Positions 19,328 to 27,821 of a stretch of 64,000 bases of DNA are shown here, piece by piece. How positions within the stretch are numbered: the stretch's first letter is position 1; each line of letters starts with the position of its first letter. This DNA is from Sulfitobacter sabulilitoris (lineage in GTDB: Bacteria; Pseudomonadota; Alphaproteobacteria; Rhodobacterales; Rhodobacteraceae). A model generated the notes under the pieces. It did not search any database. It saw nothing but the letters and a program-made list of their open reading frames with translations, and was not told where the DNA came from. The DNA lies in assembly GCF_005887615.1 (NCBI RefSeq), contig NZ_VANS01000005.1:62001-126000 (forward strand), read 5' to 3'. The position numbers and the translations under genes are program-made.

Positions 19328-20509
19328 TCAGACCTGCGCCAGCGCGTTCAGGATATCCGCCTTGATGTCATCCGTGTCCTCCAGCCCGATGCTCATGCGC
19401 ACCAGCCCGTGGGTAATGCCCAAGGCGTCCTTTTGCTCTTGCGGCAGGCGTTGGTGCGTGGTCGTCGCGGGGTGGGTGACGATGGTCTTGGCATCGCCGA
19501 GGTTGTTGGAAATCGTGCAGACCTCGAGCGCGTTGAGAAACCGGAACGCCGCCGCCTGACCGCCTTTTACATCCAGCGACAACACCGTGCCGCCCTGCCC
19601 CATCTGGCGCGTGACCAGATCGTGTTGCGGGTGACTGGAATGACCGGGATAGATCGCGCGCACCAGCTTGTCGTGCCCCTGCAGCGCCTGCGCCAGATCG
19701 GACGCGGTCGCCGTCTGGGCCCGCACCCGAAGATTGAGCGTTTCCAGACCCTTGAGCATGATCCAGGCGGTAAAGGGGCTCATCGATCCGCCGGTGTGTT
19801 TCAGGTAGGGTTCGACCGTCTTGCGGATGAATTCGCGCGTGCCGAGGATGACGCCGCCCAATGCGCGCCCCTGTCCGTCGATATGCTTGGTCGCGGAATA
19901 GACCACCACGTCGGCGCCCTGCGCGATGGCGTTTGAAAACACCGGGGTGGCAAAGACGTTGTCGACTATCACCGTGGCGCCATGGGCATGGGCCAGTTTC
20001 GAGACCGCCTCGATGTCGGTCACGTCCAGTGCCGGGTTCGAAATGCTCTCGAAGAACACCGCGCGCGTGTCGGGACGGATCGCCGCCTCCCATTGCGCCA
20101 GATCGGTGCCGTCGACAAAGGTCACTTCGACGCCATAGCGCGTCAGGATCTCTTCGAGCACGTACAGACACGACCCGAAGAGCGCCCGCGCCGATACAAC
20201 GTGATCGCCCGCGCGCAGCATGGACGTCAGCGCGCCGTTGACCGCCGCCATGCCCGAGGCCGTGGCAAAGGCGTCCTCGGCCCCTTCCATCGCGGCGATG
20301 CGGTCCTCGAACATCGCGACGGTGGGGTTGCCGTAGCGGGCATAGATAAATTCATCCGGTCCCGCCTGGACAAAACGGGCCTCTGCGTCCTCGGCGCTGT
20401 CATAGACAAAGCCCTGCGTCAGGAAAATCGCCTCGCTCACCTCGCCGTATTGGCTGCGGCGGGTGCCGGCGTGGACGGCGCGTGTGCTCTTGTTCCAGTC
20501 TTTGCTCAT
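19328..20509 (-). CDS. metZ: O-succinylhomoserine sulfhydrylase
   Basis: Makes homocysteine directly from O-succinylhomoserine and sulfide, a PLP-dependent step of methionine synthesis. The 393 residues show the Cys/Met-metabolism fold: EFIYARYGNPTVAMFEDRIA, GMAAVNGAL, ESISNPALDVTDI, IVDNVFATPVF and the PLP lysine in SATKHIDGQGR (Lys about 208). The C-terminal GLEDTDDIKADILNAL is typical. The start MSKDWNKSTRA (20509) has GGAG a few bases upstream. A SAM-II riboswitch and intrinsic terminator lie in the leader, so expression should fall when S-adenosylmethionine is plentiful. The MetZ subtype over MetB is judged from riboswitch context and the RRSQYGEVSEAIFLTQGFVY N-terminus. Confidence 0.93.
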   Translation of the reverse strand: MSKDWNKSTRAVHAGTRRSQYGEVSEAIFLTQGFVYDSAEDAEARFVQAGPDEFIYARYGNPTVAMFEDRIAAMEGAEDAFATASGMAAVNGALTSMLRAGDHVVSARALFGSCLYVLEEILTRYGVEVTFVDGTDLAQWEAAIRPDTRAVFFESISNPALDVTDIEAVSKLAHAHGATVIVDNVFATPVFSNAIAQGADVVVYSATKHIDGQGRALGGVILGTREFIRKTVEPYLKHTGGSMSPFTAWIMLKGLETLNLRVRAQTATASDLAQALQGHDKLVRAIYPGHSSHPQHDLVTRQMGQGGTVLSLDVKGGQAAAFRFLNALEVCTISNNLGDAKTIVTHPATTTHQRLPQEQKDALGITHGLVRMSIGLEDTDDIKADILNALAQV

Positions 20510-20544
20510 TCTCAACTCCATCCGGCGCGACAGTCCGCGCGCAC

Positions 20545-20579
20545 AAAAAAACCCCAGACGCGGTCATCGCGACGGGGGC
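20545..20579 (-). terminator. Leader terminator between the SAM-II riboswitch and metZ
   Basis: On the minus strand a CCCC...GGGG stem with an inner CGCG/CGCG stem (two internal mismatches) runs directly into seven T residues (20545-20551). It sits about 10 bp downstream of the riboswitch and 35 bp before the metZ ATG, the place expected for transcriptional attenuation. Confidence 0.75.
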
Positions 20580-20589
20580 TCCCTCGGGC

Positions 20590-20646
20590 GGTGACCTTTT
20601 AGCGGAATGTTTAACGTGGCCCGCAATCCGGTAACAAATCGCCACA
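20590..20646 (-). ncRNA. SAM-II riboswitch upstream of metZ
   Basis: The minus-strand leader reads GTGGCGATTTG at its 5' end, then ACCGGATTGC, GGCCACGTTAAAC and CGCTAAAAGGTCAC. These are the conserved blocks of the SAM-II (SAM_alpha) H-type pseudoknot, which binds S-adenosylmethionine. GTGGC (20641-20645) pairs with GCCAC (20616-20620) as P1, and the loop GTTACC can pair with the 3' GGTCAC as the pseudoknot helix with one mismatch. SAM-II elements are found in alphaproteobacteria ahead of methionine genes, in line with metZ here. Confidence 0.92.
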
Positions 20647-20651
20647 TCGCA

Positions 20652-20680
20652 GAGTTAAGAGATCGCGTGTTGCGCGTCAA
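20652..20680 (-). promoter_or_regulatory. Promoter of the SAM-II/metZ transcript
   Basis: Minus-strand TTGACG (20675-20680) and TAACTC (20652-20657) with an exact 17-bp spacer. Initiation about seven bases downstream would start the RNA at the first nucleotide of the riboswitch P1 stem. Confidence 0.65.
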
Positions 20681-20837
20681 CACCGTCGCGCGGCTGACGG
20701 CGAAAATTCACACCGCTTTCGTCGGGCGCCCTGTCCCGGCCGCGCGGCAGGACGCGCGATGCTGCTTTGCCGGCGCCCCCTTGCCGATCCGGGAAAAACC
20801 CGCGAAGTTGCGCCGGCAACATCCGCGGGAGCGCGCA

Positions 20838-21542
20838 ATGACCACGCCTGTCGATCTCTACTTCTGGCCCACGCCGAACGGCTGGAAAATATCGATCGCG
20901 CTTGAGGAAATGGCGCTGCCTTACACGACACATCTGGTCAATATCGGCGCGGGCGAGCAATTCGCCCCCGCGTTCCTCAGGATATCGCCCAACAACCGGA
21001 TGCCCGCCATCGTCGATCACGATGGCCCCGACGGCGCCCCCATCTCGGTCTTTGAAAGCGGTGCGATCCTGTTGTACCTGGCGCGCAAAACCGGCCGCTT
21101 CGGCGGAAGCACCGAACGCGAGCGCGTGGCGGTGGAGGAATGGCTGATGTGGCAGATGGGCGGCCTTGGGCCGATGGCGGGGCAAGCGCATCATTTCCTG
21201 AAATACGCGCCTGCGATGGACCCACCCAACGATCTTCCCTATGCCAAGGACCGCTACCGCGCAGAGGTCGCGCGCCTCTACGGTGTGCTGGATCGCAGGC
21301 TGGCGAACAACGAATGGGTCGCGGGCGATTTCTATTCCATCGCGGACATGGCGATCTGGGGCTGGGCCTCGCTTTGGGAGGGGCAGCAGCAGACGCTGGA
21401 CGACAAACCTCACATGGCGCGCTGGCTCGAAGTCATGGGCGCGCGCCCCGGCGTCCGGGCGGGCCGTGCCCTGCACGCCGACAAACGGGCGGATTTCCGT
21501 ACCGACAAGGGGGCGCAGTCCACGCTTTTCAAACGCGACTGA
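20838..21542 (+). CDS. Glutathione S-transferase family protein (YghU/YfcG-like)
   Basis: A 234-residue two-domain GST. The thioredoxin-like N-terminal domain (VDLYFWPTPNGWKISIALEE) and ISPNNRMPAIVDHD and VFESGAILLYLARKTGRFGG glutathione-site blocks match the Nu-class YghU/YfcG group, which has disulfide-bond reductase activity rather than classical conjugation. The helical C-terminal domain follows (QMGGLGPMAGQAHHF, YKDRY-like YAKDRYRAEVARLYGVLD, WVAGDFYSIADMAIWGW). GGGAG precedes the ATG at 20838. It is divergent from metZ and seems to be a single-gene transcript. Confidence 0.9.
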   Translation: MTTPVDLYFWPTPNGWKISIALEEMALPYTTHLVNIGAGEQFAPAFLRISPNNRMPAIVDHDGPDGAPISVFESGAILLYLARKTGRFGGSTERERVAVEEWLMWQMGGLGPMAGQAHHFLKYAPAMDPPNDLPYAKDRYRAEVARLYGVLDRRLANNEWVAGDFYSIADMAIWGWASLWEGQQQTLDDKPHMARWLEVMGARPGVRAGRALHADKRADFRTDKGAQSTLFKRD

Positions 21543-21624
21543 GCGAATTTCTGATTATTCTCTTTGCGTGCTGCGGTCTTTGATCGCACAGTGGTCGGTG
21601 ATTTGACTGACCAGAGCATTATCC

Positions 21625-22362
21625 GTGGCAAGCTATTTTCCCGACCCGCAGACCAGCGTGTTCATCGCTGGCGGATTTTTCGTCCTCGGCTACCTGATCA
21701 TCAACCAGGTGATGCTTCGGGTGATGGTGCTGATCGGTACGGGGTTCTACGTTCTGTATTACGCCACCGTCGGCGCCGCGCCGCTGTGGGATGCGATCTA
21801 TGCCAGCCTGATCATGGGGGTGGCCAATATCATCGGGCTGCTCGGCCTTCTGGCGCGCCGGTCGCCGCTTGCGGTGCCCCGCGCGCACAGGGACATCTAT
21901 CCCCGCTTCCATGACGTGCCGCCCGGAGATTTTCGCACGCTGATGCGCCTGGGACAGCGCTATACCGTGTCCGAGCGGGTCCGCGTGACCAACGAAAGCG
22001 CGCCGGGCCGCAAGCTTTTCTACATCATCAAGGGTCACGCGCAGGCGCAAAAGAACGGTCGCCGGTTCACCCTGCCGTCGCATATCTTCATCGGCGAAGT
22101 GGCCTTCCTGACCGGGCGCAACAGCTCGGCGACCGTCTGGCTGGAGGCCGGGGCCGAGGTGATCGAGTGGCAGTCGGCCGATCTGCGCGCCGCGGCGGCC
22201 CGGCGCATGCGGTTCAAACTGGCGCTGGAGGCGGCGATTTCACTGGATCTGGCGCATAAGGTCGCGGCGGCGATCCTGCCCGTGACCCCGGACCTGCCGC
22301 CGGAACTGGCCTTTGCCACCGCACCGCTTGCCACGATGGCCAACCATCAGTCGCCGCGCTGA
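21625..22362 (+). CDS. Membrane protein with Popeye/cyclic-nucleotide-binding-like domain
   Basis: A 245-residue protein with three N-terminal hydrophobic helices (VFIAGGFFVLGYLIINQVML, VMVLIGTGFYVLYYATVG, YASLIMGVANIIGLLGLL) and a cytoplasmic beta-roll of the cyclic-nucleotide-binding fold (about 100-215: KLFYIIKGHAQAQKNG, FIGEVAFLTGRNSSATVW). The layout is that of bacterial Popeye-domain proteins. In the phosphate-binding cassette the usual Arg before S-A is replaced (RNSSATV instead of ERSA), so ligand binding may be altered. The GTG start at 21625 lacks a clear ribosome site. Its last 16 bases overlap convergent yciB. Confidence 0.78.
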   Translation: MASYFPDPQTSVFIAGGFFVLGYLIINQVMLRVMVLIGTGFYVLYYATVGAAPLWDAIYASLIMGVANIIGLLGLLARRSPLAVPRAHRDIYPRFHDVPPGDFRTLMRLGQRYTVSERVRVTNESAPGRKLFYIIKGHAQAQKNGRRFTLPSHIFIGEVAFLTGRNSSATVWLEAGAEVIEWQSADLRAAAARRMRFKLALEAAISLDLAHKVAAAILPVTPDLPPELAFATAPLATMANHQSPR

Positions 22363-22967
22363 TCAGGGTCCGACCGCTCCACGCTATAGGCCTGGAACAG
22401 CTTGCCCTGCGCCATGAAAAAGATGAACACTGCCGCCGACAGCCCGAATGTCTTGAAATAGACCCAGGCTTCCTCGCTCATGTTGCGCCAGATGACCTCG
22501 TTCAAGACCGCCAGCGCGAAGAAACACCACATCAGCCGCTTGGTCAGGATCATCCATCCCGCGTCGCGCAGCGGCATCACCTCTTCCATCACGAACTTGA
22601 GGTATGACTGCCCGCGCAGCAGCCCCACGGCCAGCAGCCCGCCGAACAGCAGGTAGATCATCGTCGGCTTCATCTTGAAGAACCGCGCATCGTTCAGCCA
22701 GACCGACAGCCCGCCAAAGATCACCACCAGCACCAGCGTGGCGACCTGCATCCGCGAGATGTGCCCCGTCAGCGCCCAAAGCGCGCCGGTGGACGCGATC
22801 AGCAGCGGAATGAACGCCGCCGTGACCACGATGAACCCATCGTATTCGGTGCCGCCGATGGTGAACACCTGCTCCTTCAGGCGCAGGTAGGCGATGAAAA
22901 AGATCACCACGGGCCCGAACTCAAGCACGGATTTCAAAAGCGGGTTGATCTTGCGGGCCTCGGCCAT
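22347..22967 (-). CDS. yciB: YciB-family inner membrane-spanning (septation) protein
   Basis: YciB/IspA proteins are multi-span inner-membrane proteins linked to envelope integrity and cell division. The 206 residues start with INPLLKSVLEFGPVVIFFIA, the family signature, and have five or more helices, with KPTMIYLLFGGLLAVGLL and the family-specific LTKRLMWCFFALAVLNEVIWR. It follows the upstream EamA gene by 11 bp on the minus strand, so they probably share a transcript, with EamA first. Confidence 0.93.
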   Translation of the reverse strand: MAEARKINPLLKSVLEFGPVVIFFIAYLRLKEQVFTIGGTEYDGFIVVTAAFIPLLIASTGALWALTGHISRMQVATLVLVVIFGGLSVWLNDARFFKMKPTMIYLLFGGLLAVGLLRGQSYLKFVMEEVMPLRDAGWMILTKRLMWCFFALAVLNEVIWRNMSEEAWVYFKTFGLSAAVFIFFMAQGKLFQAYSVERSDPDQRGD

Positions 22968-22978
22968 GTCAGTCTCTC

Positions 22979-23881
22979 CTATCCGCCGAATTCGACGATA
23001 ACAGCCCCTATCGCAATCAGGGACATCAGTGCAATGCGGCGCGGCCCCACGGTTTCGCGCAGCACCAGCCAGCCGATCAGCGCGGCAAACACGGTTGAGG
23101 TCTCGCGCAGGACCGCCGCCTCGCCCACCTTGTCGAGCCGGGTGGCCAGCATGATCGCGCCAAAGCTCAGGAACGCGATCAGCCCGCCCAGAACGCCGCG
23201 AACCGCAAGCGGCACCAGATCGGGCCGGTCCTGCATGCCCAGCCACCGCCGGGTTGCGACGACCGGCATCACCAGGCCGTCGATCACGAAAAACCACGCC
23301 AGGAATGTAAATGGGTCCTGTGCCGCGCGAATGCCATAGGCGTCGTAGGTGGTATAAAGCGCGACGAAAAGCCCCGTCACCACGGCAATGCCCAGCGCCG
23401 CCACCAATGTATCGCGCGCATCGACCAGATTGCGCATATTGTAGATCGCCAGCCCGAAGATCCCCGACAAGAGCACCGCCACCCCGAGCCATTGCAGCGG
23501 CGCGAAGGTCTCCTCGAAGATCAGGTAGGCGCCGATGACCGTGAACAACGGCCCGGTTCCGCGCACGACCGGATAGACGACCGTATAGGCGCCCTTGGTA
23601 TAGGCCCAGGCCTGAAGGCATTTGTAGACCAGATGGATCAGCCAGACCGTGGCGAAGATCATCCACATATGCGGCGCGGGCCAGGGCACCACGAACAGTG
23701 CGACAGGCAATGCCATCAGGCCGTAGGAGGCATCGATCGCCCCGCGCGACAGCCAGGGGTCGTGCCGCCCCTTTTGCAGCGCACCAAAGGCCGCGTGGGC
23801 AAAGGCCGCCACCAGCGCAAGGACCAGCGCCGCGCTGTGGCCCGCAGGCGTGCCTTCGATCGCCACGATCCAATCGGTCAC
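22979..23881 (-). CDS. EamA/DMT-family transporter
   Basis: A 300-residue membrane protein with about ten helices in two EamA halves (ALVLALVAAFAHAAFGALQK in the first; AVVTGLFVALYTTYDAYGIR and LASFGAIMLAT-like FLSFGAIMLATRL in the second). The PVVRGTGPLFTVIGAYLIFEE and ETSTVFAALIGWLVLRETVG blocks are typical of the family. The substrate is unknown. The GTG start at 23881 encodes MTDWIVAIEGTPAG with AAGGA about 12 bases upstream. It is the first gene before yciB and is divergent from mgtC. Confidence 0.88.
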   Translation of the reverse strand: MTDWIVAIEGTPAGHSAALVLALVAAFAHAAFGALQKGRHDPWLSRGAIDASYGLMALPVALFVVPWPAPHMWMIFATVWLIHLVYKCLQAWAYTKGAYTVVYPVVRGTGPLFTVIGAYLIFEETFAPLQWLGVAVLLSGIFGLAIYNMRNLVDARDTLVAALGIAVVTGLFVALYTTYDAYGIRAAQDPFTFLAWFFVIDGLVMPVVATRRWLGMQDRPDLVPLAVRGVLGGLIAFLSFGAIMLATRLDKVGEAAVLRETSTVFAALIGWLVLRETVGPRRIALMSLIAIGAVIVEFGG

Positions 23882-23947
23882 CCCCGCGCCATCCTTTGCG
23901 ATGCGGCACGCGGTGCTGTATCATAGCACCATTCGTCGGAGGGGGAG

Positions 23948-24442
23948 ATGTTCGACGCCATCAGGACCGATCTGATCGACGGGTTCGCCGTCGTACCGCT
24001 GGGCGTTGCGGCCACGCGTCTGTTGGCGGCGGCGCTGTTTGCCGGGCTGATCGGGCTGGAGCGCGAATGGCGACGCAAGCCTGCGGGCCTGCGCACCCAT
24101 ATCCTCGTGTCGATCGCCGCCTGTCTGTTCATCATCATCGGGCAGGAACTGGGCAAGCTGCCTTTCGGCACCGCCCAGCAAATGCGCATCGACCCGCTCA
24201 GGCTGATCGAGGCGGTGACGGCGGGGGTCGCGTTTCTGGCCGCCGGATTGATCATCACCTCCGGCGGGCAGGTGCGCAACATCACCACCGGCGCGTCGAT
24301 CTGGCTGGCCGGGGCGGTGGGGTTGGCCTGCGGTGCCGGGCAGATCCTGCTGGCGGCGCTGACCGCGGCCATCGTGATCGTGGTGCTGACCGTTCTGCGC
24401 CGGGTCGAGCGGGCCTTCGGCCTGCGCCAGAAAGACGACTGA
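23948..24442 (+). CDS. MgtC/SapB-family membrane protein
   Basis: A 164-residue protein with four to five helices and the MgtC/SapB motifs GLIGLEREWRRKPAGLRTHI, VTAGVAFLAAGLIITSGGQV and NITTGASIWLAGAVGLACG. The family includes the Salmonella virulence factor MgtC, which inhibits F-ATPase and aids growth in low Mg2+, but most members in free-living bacteria have no assigned role. The C-terminus lacks the extra ACT-like domain of MgtC itself, so this is the short SapB-like form. GGAGGGGG precedes the ATG. Confidence 0.9.
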   Translation: MFDAIRTDLIDGFAVVPLGVAATRLLAAALFAGLIGLEREWRRKPAGLRTHILVSIAACLFIIIGQELGKLPFGTAQQMRIDPLRLIEAVTAGVAFLAAGLIITSGGQVRNITTGASIWLAGAVGLACGAGQILLAALTAAIVIVVLTVLRRVERAFGLRQKDD

Positions 24443-24464
24443 TCGCGGCGATAGGTTGCGCCGC

Positions 24465-25814
24465 TCAAGCCAGGTCCAGCCCGACCAGCGCCGCGGCGAA
24501 TTCCTCCGGATCGAAGGGCGACAGGTCGTCGATCTGCTCGCCCACGCCGATGGCATGGATCGGCAGGCCGAACCTGTCGGCCAGCGCGACAAGCACGCCG
24601 CCCTTTGCGGTGCCATCAAGCTTGGTCATGACCAGCCCCGAGACATCCGATATGTCGCGAAACACCTTGACCTGATTGAGCGCATTCTGCCCGGTCGTCG
24701 CATCCAGCACCAGCAAGGTGTTGTGCGGCGCGGTCGGGTCCTTCTTGCGGATCACGCGCACGATCTTGGCCAGTTCCTCCATCAGGTCGCCACGGTTCTG
24801 CAACCGTCCCGCCGTGTCGATCAGCAAAAGGTCCGCGCCATCGGCCTGCGCCTGGGTCATCGCGTCAAAGGCGAGGCTGGCGGGGTCCGACCCTTCGGGC
24901 GCGGTCAGCACCGGTACGCCCGCGCGCTCGCCCCAGACCTGCAACTGCTCGACGGCGGCAGCGCGGAACGTGTCGCCGGCCGCGATCACGACCTTCTTTC
25001 CGGCGGCGCGGAACTGGCTTGCTAGCTTGCCGATGGTGGTGGTTTTGCCCGACCCGTTCACGCCCACAACCAGCACCACCTGCGGCGTGCGAGGATAAAG
25101 CGGCAGCGGCTTGGCCACCGGCTCCATGATGCGGGCGATCTCCTGCGACATCAGCTCCTTGATCTCCTGCACCGACAGCTTCCTGCCCAATCGGCCCTCG
25201 GCCATGTTGGCCGTGACGCGCAGCGCGGTATCGACGCCCATATCCGCCGAGATCAGCAATTCCTCGAGCTGCTCCAGCATGTCGTCGTCCAGCACCCGGC
25301 GCACCACCGGCGCGGCGCCACCGCGCCCGATCAGCCGCCCGAACAGCCCAGGCTTGGCGGGCTTCGGCGTCGTGTCGTCCAGCGTGGCGGCCACGGGGGC
25401 GGGGGTCATCGGCAGGGGCGCGGCGGGCGGCGGCGTCTCGGGCGCGGGCTCGGGCGCAGCTTTCGGTTCTGTTTTCGACTGCGGTTCCGGCGCTGGTTCG
25501 GACATCGGGTCCGGCGTAGGTTGCGGCATTGGCGCCCGGGCCGCCTCGTCCCGGGCGGGCGCGGGCGACGGCGCGGGGCGCGCATCGCGTGGCGCGGATG
25601 CAGGTTCGGGCGGCAGGGGCGCATGATCGGTCTCGACCGCCTGCGGCAGTTCCGCGGCGGCCCCGGCGGGCTGCTCCATCACGTCGTCAACCGGTGCCGC
25701 GACTTCGACGCCGGATTCCTCGACGCCGCCCTCTTCGACAATCGCCTCCAGCCCCTCGTCGATCTTCGACGACGACCTGAACATCCGGTCCTTGAGCTTT
25801 TTGAAAAACGCCAT
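24465..25814 (-). CDS. ftsY: Signal recognition particle receptor FtsY
   Basis: FtsY docks SRP-ribosome complexes at the Sec translocon. The 449-residue protein has an N-terminal Lys-rich helix (AFFKKLKDRMFRSS), an acidic then Pro/Ala/Glu-rich A domain to about residue 150, and a complete NG domain: RRVLDDDMLEQLEELLI, GVNGSGKTTTIGKLA (G1 P-loop), DTFRAAAVEQL, DTAGRLQNRGDLMEEL and TKLDGTAKGG. The start ATG (25814) has AGGCGGA upstream. The gene is convergent with mgtC and is followed by no same-strand partner within the leftward 20 bp. Confidence 0.97.
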   Translation of the reverse strand: MAFFKKLKDRMFRSSSKIDEGLEAIVEEGGVEESGVEVAAPVDDVMEQPAGAAAELPQAVETDHAPLPPEPASAPRDARPAPSPAPARDEAARAPMPQPTPDPMSEPAPEPQSKTEPKAAPEPAPETPPPAAPLPMTPAPVAATLDDTTPKPAKPGLFGRLIGRGGAAPVVRRVLDDDMLEQLEELLISADMGVDTALRVTANMAEGRLGRKLSVQEIKELMSQEIARIMEPVAKPLPLYPRTPQVVLVVGVNGSGKTTTIGKLASQFRAAGKKVVIAAGDTFRAAAVEQLQVWGERAGVPVLTAPEGSDPASLAFDAMTQAQADGADLLLIDTAGRLQNRGDLMEELAKIVRVIRKKDPTAPHNTLLVLDATTGQNALNQVKVFRDISDVSGLVMTKLDGTAKGGVLVALADRFGLPIHAIGVGEQIDDLSPFDPEEFAAALVGLDLA

Positions 25815-25920
25815 GCGCGGTCCGCCTGTCTGCCTGCCTCTTCCCCTCATCTAAGGCGTGACGGCGCCAAGGGAAAGGCCCAGCGCCGGATCACGGCGCA
25901 GGCGCCGTTGCGCCCGGGCC

Positions 25921-27621
25921 TCAGATTTCGTCGGCGAAATGCTTCATCACCAGCCGGATCGGGTTGGGCGCGGCCTGCCCCAGTCCGCAGATCGACGCAT
26001 CGACCATCGCCTGGCTCAACTCCTCCAGCAGCGGTTGGTCCCATCGGTCGGCCTGCATCAGCTTGACCGCCTTTTCGCATCCCACCCGGCAGGGCGTGCA
26101 CTGGCCGCAGCTTTCATCCTCGAAGAACCGCAGCATGTTGAGCGCCGCCGCCCGCGCGCTGTCTTGATCCGACAGCACCACAACCGCTGCCGACCCGATG
26201 AACGACCCCAAGGGTTGCAGCGTGTCGAAATCCAGCGGCACGTCGTCGATGCTGGCGGGCAACAGGCCAGAGGACGGGCCACCCGGTTGATAGGCCTTGA
26301 ACACATGCCCCTGAGCCATGCCGCCCGCGGCCTCGATGATATCCGTGATGGTCGATCCAGCGGGCAGCAGGTGCACACCGGGATTGGCCACGCGGCCCGA
26401 GACCGAATAGCTCCGCAGCCCCTTGCGCCCGTTCCGTTCGGTGCCGCTCAGCACGTCCGGCCCCTCGCGGCACACCCGCGCGACCCAGTGCAGGGTTTCG
26501 ACGTTATGCACCAGCGTCGGGCGGTCGAACACGCCCACCTGCGCCACGTAGGGCGGGCGGTGGCGGGGCATTCCGCGCTTGCCCTCGATCGATTCGATCA
26601 TCGCGGATTCCTCGCCGCAGATATAGGCCCCGGCGCCGCGCCGCAGATCGACATAACCGGGCGCGACGATGCCCGCCTCCTCCAGCGCCCTGATCTCGCG
26701 GCGCAGGATCTCGATCACGGCGGGGTATTCGTCGCGCATGTAGATGAATGCCGTCTCGGCCTCCACCGCCCAGGCGGCGATCAGCATGCCCTCCAGAAAC
26801 AGGTGCGGCACGCGCTCGAGGTAGTAGCGATCCTTGAAGGTGCCCGGCTCGCCCTCGTCGCCGTTGACGGCCAGGTAGCGCGGGCCCGGGTTGCCGCGCA
26901 CGAAGCCCCACTTCTTGCCCGACGGAAAACCCGCGCCGCCAAGCCCGCGCAGCCCGGAGGCCGCGACCTTCGATTGCACCGCGTCCCAATCGCCGCCGTC
27001 GCGCAGCGATGTCAGCGTCTCGTAGCCCCCTTGGGCGGCGTAGTCGGCATAGGCCTGGTAGGCGGGGACATGCGTGTGCGTGTCACCCGTCGCGATCGCG
27101 TCGCGCACCATCTCGGGCGTGGCGAAATCAAGATGGTTGTGCCCGATCTCGAGCACCGGCGCGGTGTCGCAGCGGCCCATGCAGGGTGCGCGCAGTACGC
27201 GCACCTCCGCAGGGTCCAGCCCCTCCTCCAGCGCCGATTTCAACGCCTGCGCGCCCGCCAGTTCGCACGACAGCGAATCGCAGACCCGGATCGTCTGCGC
27301 GGGCGGCGGCGTCTCGCCTTCCTTGACCACGTCGAAATGGGCGTAGAAGGTCGCCACTTCGTAGACCTCGGCCATGCTGAGCCGCATCTCCTCGGCCAGG
27401 GCGCGCAGATGAGCGGCGGACAGGTGGCCATAGCGGTCCTGGACCAGATGCAGATATTCGATCAGCAGATCGCGGCGGCGCGGCGCATCGCCCAACAGCG
27501 CGCGCACCTGGTCCCAGGCATCGTCCTGCAACTGGCGGCCCTTGGGGTGGCGGCGTCCCTTGCCGGTGCCTGATTTCCAGACACCTTTGCCGGGGGTCTT
27601 GTCCTGGTTGTCCAATGCCAT
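25921..27621 (-). CDS. Fused NuoE-NuoF-type protein, formate dehydrogenase beta (FdsB)-like
   Basis: A 566-residue diaphorase-type subunit. The N-terminal quarter is a NuoE-like thioredoxin-fold [2Fe-2S] domain (CDSLSC and CMGRC supply four cysteines). The rest is NuoF-like: GLGGAGFPSGKKW and GDEGEPGTFKDR (FMN/NADH), GAGAYICGEESAMIES, and a 4Fe-4S site ESCGQCTPCRVGC plus ASICG. Such fusions serve as the NAD-reducing subunit of soluble formate dehydrogenases. In this window the catalytic alpha subunit, FdhD and delta subunit are absent, so the gene appears orphaned or the partner is elsewhere. The start MALDNQDKTPG (27621) follows CAGGAG. Confidence 0.88.
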   Translation of the reverse strand: MALDNQDKTPGKGVWKSGTGKGRRHPKGRQLQDDAWDQVRALLGDAPRRRDLLIEYLHLVQDRYGHLSAAHLRALAEEMRLSMAEVYEVATFYAHFDVVKEGETPPPAQTIRVCDSLSCELAGAQALKSALEEGLDPAEVRVLRAPCMGRCDTAPVLEIGHNHLDFATPEMVRDAIATGDTHTHVPAYQAYADYAAQGGYETLTSLRDGGDWDAVQSKVAASGLRGLGGAGFPSGKKWGFVRGNPGPRYLAVNGDEGEPGTFKDRYYLERVPHLFLEGMLIAAWAVEAETAFIYMRDEYPAVIEILRREIRALEEAGIVAPGYVDLRRGAGAYICGEESAMIESIEGKRGMPRHRPPYVAQVGVFDRPTLVHNVETLHWVARVCREGPDVLSGTERNGRKGLRSYSVSGRVANPGVHLLPAGSTITDIIEAAGGMAQGHVFKAYQPGGPSSGLLPASIDDVPLDFDTLQPLGSFIGSAAVVVLSDQDSARAAALNMLRFFEDESCGQCTPCRVGCEKAVKLMQADRWDQPLLEELSQAMVDASICGLGQAAPNPIRLVMKHFADEI

Positions 27622-27821
27622 CGGGGCGGCTCCTGTCTGCGGGATCGGTGCGGTTGCGCGCACCCTAACAATATCGGCGGCCGGGATGCGATCAAAAGCG
27701 ACAGTTGTCATGCGAATTGCGCGGCAAGGCCATGGCCGGCGCGGCCGCGTGCCGCCTTTTGCCGGCGGCGATTGCGCGCTATGACGTCACTGTGTCCCCC
27801 TGCCCCTGACGGAGCCGCCTC

